Part shown: positions 51,029 through 60,000 of the stretch, one piece after another
Numbering within the stretch: the first letter of the stretch is position 1
Layout of the letters: the number at the start of each line of letters is the position of its first letter
Notes under the pieces: model-generated
What the model was told of the DNA's origin: nothing
What the model saw: the letters and a program-made list of their open reading frames with translations, nothing else
Database searches by the model: none
Position numbers and translations under genes: made by a program
Source: Mytilus trossulus
Taxonomy: Eukaryota > Mollusca > Bivalvia > Mytilida > Mytilidae
Reading direction: 5' to 3'
Assembly (NCBI RefSeq): GCF_036588685.1
Contig: NC_086379.1
Location: 73,625,727-73,689,726 of the forward strand
Length of the DNA: 64,000 bases

Positions 51029-54000
51029 CTGAAATTGAAAAAAAAACTATCTATCTTGCTTTATCAATTTTCACAGTTGCAATGATATAAGAGAGCCGTG
51101 GTGTAGTGGTTAGTGCATTGGACTACTAACACAAAGGTTCCTGGTTCGATTCCCATTTGGGATGAAAATTTCAGGAACTCAATTTTCGGCTCTCCCTTGA
51201 CACCATTTGCGAGTATGGTCTTGAGGAAACGATGATAGTCCGTCGGACGGGGACGATAAATGGCTGACCCGTGTTAAGAGAGAGCCATATCTCTTGCACG
51301 TTAAAGACGAAAAAGAGTAGGCTAATGCCGCTACAAGGCAGCACTCGCACCCACAAAGTGGAGAGGGATTAATATAAGTTGCAAAACTTGTTTCCCAATC
51401 CACTATAAATAAATATGTTTAAACTAAACTAAACTAAATAGATATAATGATAAGAACTTTTAAACTCATCTATTAATAGAAACTTGCTATAATAGTGTGG
51501 CAAGAGACAGGAGACACATGAACAAATAATTACAATCAGACACCTTTATTGAGTTCCTGCTAGTCTGTATTTGTACAAAATAAATTTAAGATTAATAAGT
51601 AACATACACACTCTCAAATATATACTCTGTCTTTTTGTAATGGAGATGTACAAGTACCTAACCACATCCACTCTTGTGTTATTGTTTTTATGTATTTCTA
51701 TTTGTATCCATCTGATGAGTTAAAGTCTTTCAACAGATTTTTATAGTTTATTATTGATTTGAACTGTGACACCACTGTCCCAAATTCAGGAGAGGGTTGG
51801 GATCCTACTAACATGTTGAACCTTGATATATTCTAGTTGTAAGTGCCTGTCACAAGTTAGGAGCCTGTAATTTAGTGGTTATTGTTTGTTGCTGTGTTAC
51901 ATATTTGGTTTTTCATTCATTTTTTTGTAAATTAATAAGTTCGTTGTAATTGTATTACATTTGTCATTTTGGGGCCATATAGATAACTTAATATTCGATA
52001 TGAACTCTACTTATTGTTGAAGGCTATACAGTGACATATAATTATGAACTTTCTGTGTAATTTGGTCTCTTATGGACAGTTTTCTCTTTGGCAATCATAC
52101 CACATCTTTTTTTTGTATATAGTTTGTATCCATCACATAGCCTTACCTTAATGTCTAACATCTGATAGGGTACATGGTAACAAATGGTTTTGTGGTCTAC
52201 AATTAAATGTCCTTTCTTTGCTGACGGTCCAACTACTCTAACCTCTGAACCTTTTCTAAGTACATTTTCTGGAGTATCTTTGGCTGTAAAAAAGTTATTA
52301 TAATATAAAATAAACTATAGTTTGGGGATGGGCATCTCCTGATTTTTAGAGACTTCTCCAGTGAAAAATTGTCAATTTTCAGCTGAAACTTAAAGCTACT
52401 TTTACTGTGATTCTATTCTTTAATATAAAATTTAGCATATATCTTCAGCTAAGAAACTTGAATTTTCTACAGAAAATTCCAATAATCTCCTAAATTAAAA
52501 GCTTAGAAATTTTTAAGACATGCACAATTTACATGACTAAAACACAGAATATTTTAATGTTTTATTGTGAGACATGTGGCCCGAGAACACAGTTATTTCA
52601 TAGTGCATTTCTTTTAGACAATAAATTCAAATTAAAAAAATCGCACCTGCTCTTTCTCAAAAATATTTTTACAGTGTAGTGTACTACCAGTGAGACAAAT
52701 AATATCAAAATTATAGAAACTTCTACCAGCTCTAACTCAAAATATTGATAATTCTGTGTTAAGGAGGTGTAAAATTCAGTTTGACAGCTTCAGACGTGAT
52801 AAAATATGACCTTTTAGAACTGGACCAATTCACTACTTAACATAAAGTTTCAGCACCCAAATTTTTTTGACATGTAATTACATCCCCCTACTTAATATTT
52901 CATGCATTTAATATAAAGAAATAAATTGGGAAAGTGTATTAAATAAAACATGTAAGTTATACACTGTTTACACTAGGGACTAAATTTGTAGACAACGAAA
53001 ACCAAAGGACAATAACTGTGTCCTTGGACCATGTCTACTCTAAGCTCTCCTATCAGTGAAAAGTTGAGTCTGACTTAACCACTCACACATACTGAAATCA
53101 CGTTTAAAATCTTTTGTCTGAAAACAGTCAAATGCCAGGTACTGATATAACTGTTTTTTTACTCTTTTTATACACTTGAGTAGTCGTGTTTTAAACAGCC
53201 ATCAGATTAGATTAAAGCTGAGTCTTTAATCATAAGTGATGGCGGACTTTCTACAAATACCTTAATAGTCAGCTTTAAGGCCTCTAATCCGAAAATAGGT
53301 AAGTTTGACCTGACCATTTACACTTACCTGAATAATCATGTTTTAGAACCCTGATTTGAGGATAGCTGAGCTTGACCTGACCATTAACACAATAGGACCT
53401 GGTGTTTGGGATGTCTGGAGCTGCTTCCTGAAAGAAAAATGGTTGAAAATGATTTACTGCATCCTTAAATTGTCTTATCTTTAACAGACAACAGATGAGA
53501 GCATTTGACAAATAAAATAAATATACTCTGCTGAGTAGGGCACAACAATATGGTTCAAGTTTTAATAGAAAGGTAAAAATTCAGTCATATTTTTTCAATA
53601 CATTTCTTGTATTTTAAATTGGAATTTGGTTACCATCTTTCATACCATAAGTGGATGTTTAAAAAAAAAAAATAAAAAAAAATTGACGATTAAATAATAC
53701 ATCTAGGTAGTTCTGACATTCTAAATAACATGAATAAGGTAGCATACTTTTTAAAATTGACAAAAGTAGTACAATTCCAAAATATCTTGAATCTTTAAAG
53801 ACAATATCTGCTTACCAATCTGGAGCACATGAGATCACCCCGAGTTTTTGGTGGGGTTCATGAAGCTGTTGTTCTCTTATCTATGACATTTTTACCTATT
53901 GTGTCTGTTTGTTTTGTTCACACATCATAGTCAATATAATAGAATTTGATGAAACTGTCATACAAATGAGAGGTTTAGCTAGCTTTAAATCGGGTTTAAG

Positions 54001-57000
54001 CCACCATGTTCCTACATAACAAAATATCTGTACCAAGCAGGGCTTCCAAAAAATATTTGAGCCAGCCGGACGTTTTATATCTGATCCAGATTTTAATCCC
54101 ATAAGACTTAGTCACAAAAGGCAATGATGGTAATCTGATGGCCATTCCAACGATTGACATTAGCTTTAACTTTACATTGATATGAATTTGATGTTTGGAT
54201 GTAAACTGTTAAATTGGCAGTGCATCATTCAAAGTGTGCACATCAGCGTGCTCTTATCTGCCTTAGACTCTTTATTTGTGCAAAATGACATGGTCAAAAC
54301 TTTACTTTTCTTTATAAAAAATCACATTTTCTTAAACGGGATGTTGACTTGACAATGGTAAAACATGGACCATAAACGGATATGTAAAATCTAGTTCATA
54401 CAACGTAGTTCTGATGATTTTTCATTTAAATTTTTTTTTAAATTTTTTCATCAAATCATGTTGATTTTCTAATTTCTTAGAATTTAATCTTTTGGACTGA
54501 ATCAATTCGATAACACACAGAAATGTGAGAAAATAATTGTGAATAGACTGATCAATTTTTACGATGTCCAGTACTGAAAATAGTTTACCTGTCACTTGAA
54601 CAGGTAGATTTCAGCTGTCCAACAACTAATTAGCCTTGATTAAAATTAGAAAGTATTGAAGAAGGGGTTGTTTTGATAGTAATTAATCATCATGTCACTT
54701 TTATGACCGGAAATGTGTGGATGTTATTTACATATAAAGGCGAAAGGTTGGGTAAAAAAGATTGTGAATTATATTAAATTGACAGAAAAAGCCTTGAAAA
54801 CTAAAAAGTAGATGACCGCTTCATGCTTTGCCCAGCTGGACATTATACAAATCACTGGAGTATATGACTGTTTTGGAAGCCCTAGAACCAAGTCAGGAAT
54901 ACGACAATTCTTATTCATTCACTTGATGTGTTCTTTCTTTTTGATTTTGCCATTTGAATTTCCGTTTTGAATTTTCTTCCGAATTTAGTGTTTTTGTGAT
55001 TTTACATGTGTTACAAGTGTTAGATGTTTTGTTAACTTATGAACTGGCTTATACCCAATATAAAAATAATTCTGAATACTCTTGAAGTTTTTATTCAGGA
55101 TGTCAAATTTCTCTAAAAGATAATTTTGCTTACCATACTTATATTGTAATATTTAGAAGCTTGATCTAATAAATATGGTTCCTTTCTAATAACTCCTGTT
55201 TTTTTCATATCTTTTCTAAAAATGTACAAAGATATATAACTATTACAAAATATAAATATTGTTCCTAATCTGCCAGGAAAAGTAAAGCCCTCAAGATTGT
55301 AAAATTAAAACTTAGATATAGCCATATATTCACATTATACTTTTGTTCCACATGGGAACAAAAAAAGAATACAAGGTGTCCATCCCTCTATTTGTCTGTC
55401 CAGTTCATTGAAGCACTTACTCATGGATAAATCTTGCCAATATAAATGAAATTTTAAAAGTGTTATATCAGCAATGTCTTTGAAAAAATTAGTTCCAACC
55501 AACTATTATTTAAGAAGTTATGCCGCTTGGTTATATGGAAAAAATTGCATTGGAAGTGCCCTCAATCAAACATTTATTGTAGGCTTTTATGAAATTTATT
55601 CTTTGAGGGTTTCTTTCAGCAATATCTTGAATAAATTTCAAAATCAGTGCTGATAAATTACATGTAAACTGGAGTTATGTCCCTTAGAAATGCAAATTCA
55701 ATTGGAAATTGCTTCATAAGTATCTTTCAACCTACATATTTTGTCAATCAATGAGGGGACTGGAAATGCTGATCTTTTAAATATTCTGCTTCCAAAATAA
55801 TTTTTGATGATAACAGAGGATTCATAAAAGGAATTAAACGGTTATTTCAAAACCAGTTTCAAGCAGACTTTTGTAATATCCTAATGTTTTTTTTTGTCAT
55901 TTAGAGATTTTGCTGTTGTTAGCAGATCTTTGATAATATTTGACAGTCTCTGTTAATTTTTGTTCACTTCTTTTCTAGACTTTTGATGATTTCAAGGTTA
56001 TTATATTGAAAAGCAAACTGTTTACTGAGGGTGGTAAAGGGTTATTTTCGGGTAACGTGATCGCCGTTTTTTATTTCATGTTCAACGTGATTTACTTTTT
56101 TATTTGACGTTTAGTCATGCAAGACAGGTGCCTCTTTCAACATGTTCTGCTTATTTAATTTTAAGAGCATCATGATTTTCAAAGTCTTATTTTGCGTGCT
56201 CGGTATTTTTCAAATAAAATTCAAACATTGGCAGAGGTCGTCAAGAAATACTTTTTTAAAAGCTGTAAACCAATTATATCATGAATGTGTATACTAAATC
56301 GGGAATATCAAGTAAAACAAAGAGCTAATACATACAAGAAGACAGTGACTCAGTCATAAAAGGTTCAAATTAAAGTATTTATTTTTCGTGCAACGTTCAT
56401 TAGAGAAATTAATTCTCGTTAAATGTGAAATTATGTCTTATTTCACGTTTTTTTGTGCAAGCACCCCCGTTACCACCCTGTTTACTCTTGAAGACTGAAT
56501 GTCAAGGATATCTTTGTTTGTGAAGTAAGAATATTGTCTCATTAAATTATACTCCATATCTTCTAATATTCAATTGAAAAACAGAGAGTAAAAATAAAGT
56601 GTTTCCATACTTATGTAACTGTGGTTTTGGTGACATTAAACTTTCTCTTTGCTTGGCTAGTTTTGGTTTGACAGTTATCCATTCTAGTCTACATCTCAGA
56701 CCTCTCCAATGAGCCTGTATCAGAGCAGCAGCATTGTGTATTTTTTCTTGTCTCATAGCTTCTAATTGTTGCCTAGTTCCTTCACTGAAATAAACATTAA
56801 TCAAATAAACTATTATTTATCTTATCTTATCTTATCATACTACATTAAGTCCTTATTTCTGCAGAAAGTCACCATTCTTTTAAACAAACACAAAATCTAT
56901 TTTACAATTGATTTATTGGAAGTGATTGCTCTTCAACTAATATAGTTATCAGCCTCACACTCATATGTATGTATTACCAAATTGTCTTGCAACTAATCGG

Positions 57001-60000
57001 CTAATTTTGTTTCAATGATGAGCTTTATCAAAAAATGTCAATGCCATTGCACCAAGGACTTCATTTTATTTTCAACTAACATAAACCCTTCACCGTTTTA
57101 AAATTTTCACACAGAATGATCAATGGCATGTTTCATGAAACAGTCAGTATTTAGGAGCTATATTGTGATGATTTGTTTTTCATTTGTGATTTCTAATGCC
57201 TTAGTACCTTACTACCTTACTGATAGTACATTTTCTTTCAAATTACCTGAAGAAAATATGTTTCTTTCCTATTCTCCATTGCGTACTAACATATGGTAAT
57301 TTGCTTTCATCCATGGCTTTAAGAAACTTTTCTAAAATTATCTGTAAAACAAACAATTTAATAGTATTTTCTAAATGATTTATATTTTATTTTTTGTAGT
57401 TTAATTGACTAAAACATGTGCTTTCACAAACTTTCATATCAAGACCTTTAACAATTCTGAATCATAAGTCACTATAAATGCATTGCATGTAGTATTGACC
57501 TACTTACAACCAGTACTTTTCTATGATAATTACTTCAATATTTTAAGTCAGATGCTACAATATTTTCCTTTTCAATGGTAATTACATCTAGTTTTTAAGG
57601 GGGTCTCATTGGGGGGTTCCGATCCAGGATCCCGCTTACGGTTTTGTCAGATTCCCGTATCCCGCTTACACTATGTAAGTAAGCAATTCTCATTATTTTT
57701 GTCATTTCCCGGATCCCGCAAGGCCTCATTCCCGTTTTCACAACACAATAATATGACTTTCACAATATGGCTTACAAAAAATCGGCAATCCCGCGTCACG
57801 CTTAGACCCCAACGAGACCCACTTTTAAGTCACGATGCTACATTATTTTCCTTTTCAATGGTAATTACATCTAGCTTTTAAATCAGATGCTACATTATCA
57901 TCTCTAATTCTTAGCCAGTAAGCACAGTAGATGCTTTTTAGTGAACTGTTTGATAGTTTTGTATAATCAACATCTGGTTTGCTTCATCTGTTTTTCATTG
58001 GTCAAAATTCAATTGTCCCATCAGATTTTCTTGCTTTTCCCCGACTTTTGTAAGTGTGACATCAAGAAAAAAGTTGACCGTGTCTTATGAAATCACAAAG
58101 TAAGAACATGATCTTTTGCAGATCATTTAAAAAGCAAAAGTTAACCAAAATAATGTTTATCAAGTATGAAAAATAGATTCCACCACAGCTTTCAAATATT
58201 TAAAATTTTGTGAGAGGAAAAACATTTAGGTCAATCAATGCTGCTCAAACAAAAGAAAATTGGACTAACCTTACACTGATCCTGGGGAGAGGTTAGTTGG
58301 TAAGGATTATGTAGTCCCATAAACACTCTGTACCTATGGTTAAACAGTTTAAATCTCATTCTATGTGGAATTCCTGAAAATAGAGACAACTAGATATCAT
58401 TGAGATGGAAGCCATCTCTGTGGGCCCCGCTGTCAATAACGTGGGGTAATAGTGATAGTACTATTTCATAGTATAATAGTGATATGACTGCATGATGTGA
58501 ACTAATTGTTGACTACTCTAAGGAGTCTCATGTGTGATTTCAATCTAAGATTTTAAGTTAAAACTGATAAATATTCTCATCTTACTTTCATAGTATAATA
58601 GTGATATGACTGCATGATGTGAACTAATTGTTGACTACTCTAAGGTGACTTCTGGATGTATGGATTGATGTTTGAACAATATGTTTAAAGGTGCTGCCCA
58701 ATTGATATTTGTCACATATTTTTAGAATTATGCCTTCAATATATTATGACCCACCAAGTATAAAGTATGAAATATTAACGGTTCTCGAGAGGTAGAGCGG
58801 ACACAATTTGTTAAGAACAACAAACGGATGGACAGACTGACAGACTGACCTTAGACCTAGGATGCATACATTATGACACATTCTCTGGTGTTGGTTTATA
58901 TATATGTTAAGTTGAAAATGTTTGTCAGGTATAAAGTATGAAATAATAACAGCTGTCCTCTCAAAATATAGTGTGGATCAAATTTGTTAGCGATGGACAG
59001 ACCAACAGACAGACAGACAGACCTTTGACCTAGGAAGTGGTACATACATCATGACACACCCTCTGGTGTTGGTTAAAATGGATGTCAAGTATAATATTTG
59101 AAATCATAATGGTTCTCAAGATATAGAGCGGACACAATCTTCACCACAGGACACAGGATTGTCAACTGAAACCAAAGTTTTTTTGACGTTGACCTTTGAC
59201 CTAGGAAGTTGTACATACATCATGACACGCCCTCTGGTGGTGGTTAAAATGGATGTCAAGTATAAACTTTGAAATCATAAGGGTTATCTAGATTTGGAGC
59301 GGACACAATCCCACAGGACACGGGGTTGTCAACTCTAAACCAAAGTTTTTGACCTTGACCTTTGACCTTGACCTTTGACCTAGGAAGTTGAACATACATC
59401 ATGACACGCCCTTTGGTGGTTGTTAAAATGGATGTCAAGTATAAACTTTGAAATCATAACCGTTATCTAGATTTGGAGCGGACACAATCCCACAGGACAT
59501 GGGGTTGTCAACTCTAAACCAAAGTTTTTGACCTTGACCTTTGACCTAGGAAGTTGTACATACATCATGACACGCCCTCTGGTGGTTGTTGAAATGGATG
59601 TCAAGTATAAACTTTGAAATCATAACGGTTATCTAGATATGGAGCGGACACGATCTTCACCACAGGACAGGGGGTTGTCAACTAAAACCAAATTTTTTGA
59701 CCTTGACCTTTGACCTAGAAAGTTGTACATACAACATGACACACCCTCTGGTGTTGGTTGATAATCATGTTAAGTATTAAGTATGAAATCATAATGGTTC
59801 TCTAGATATGGAGCGGACACGAAAGTGTTACGGACGGACAGACTGATCACTATAGGGCGACCCGCCTTAGTCGGCGGGGCCCTAATAACAGTATTATGAA
59901 AATTACAGAAGCTGAAAAGAATCAGTTGTTTATTTATAAGATGTTTGTGAGTGGATAACTGACTGATTTTGAAACTCTTCATATTTTTTTAATCTTTCAT

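Noticed and set aside
51092..51165. Functional tRNA gene
   Set aside because: A and B boxes are present, but it lacks a clean acceptor stem and continues into a SINE body and (AAACT)n tail.
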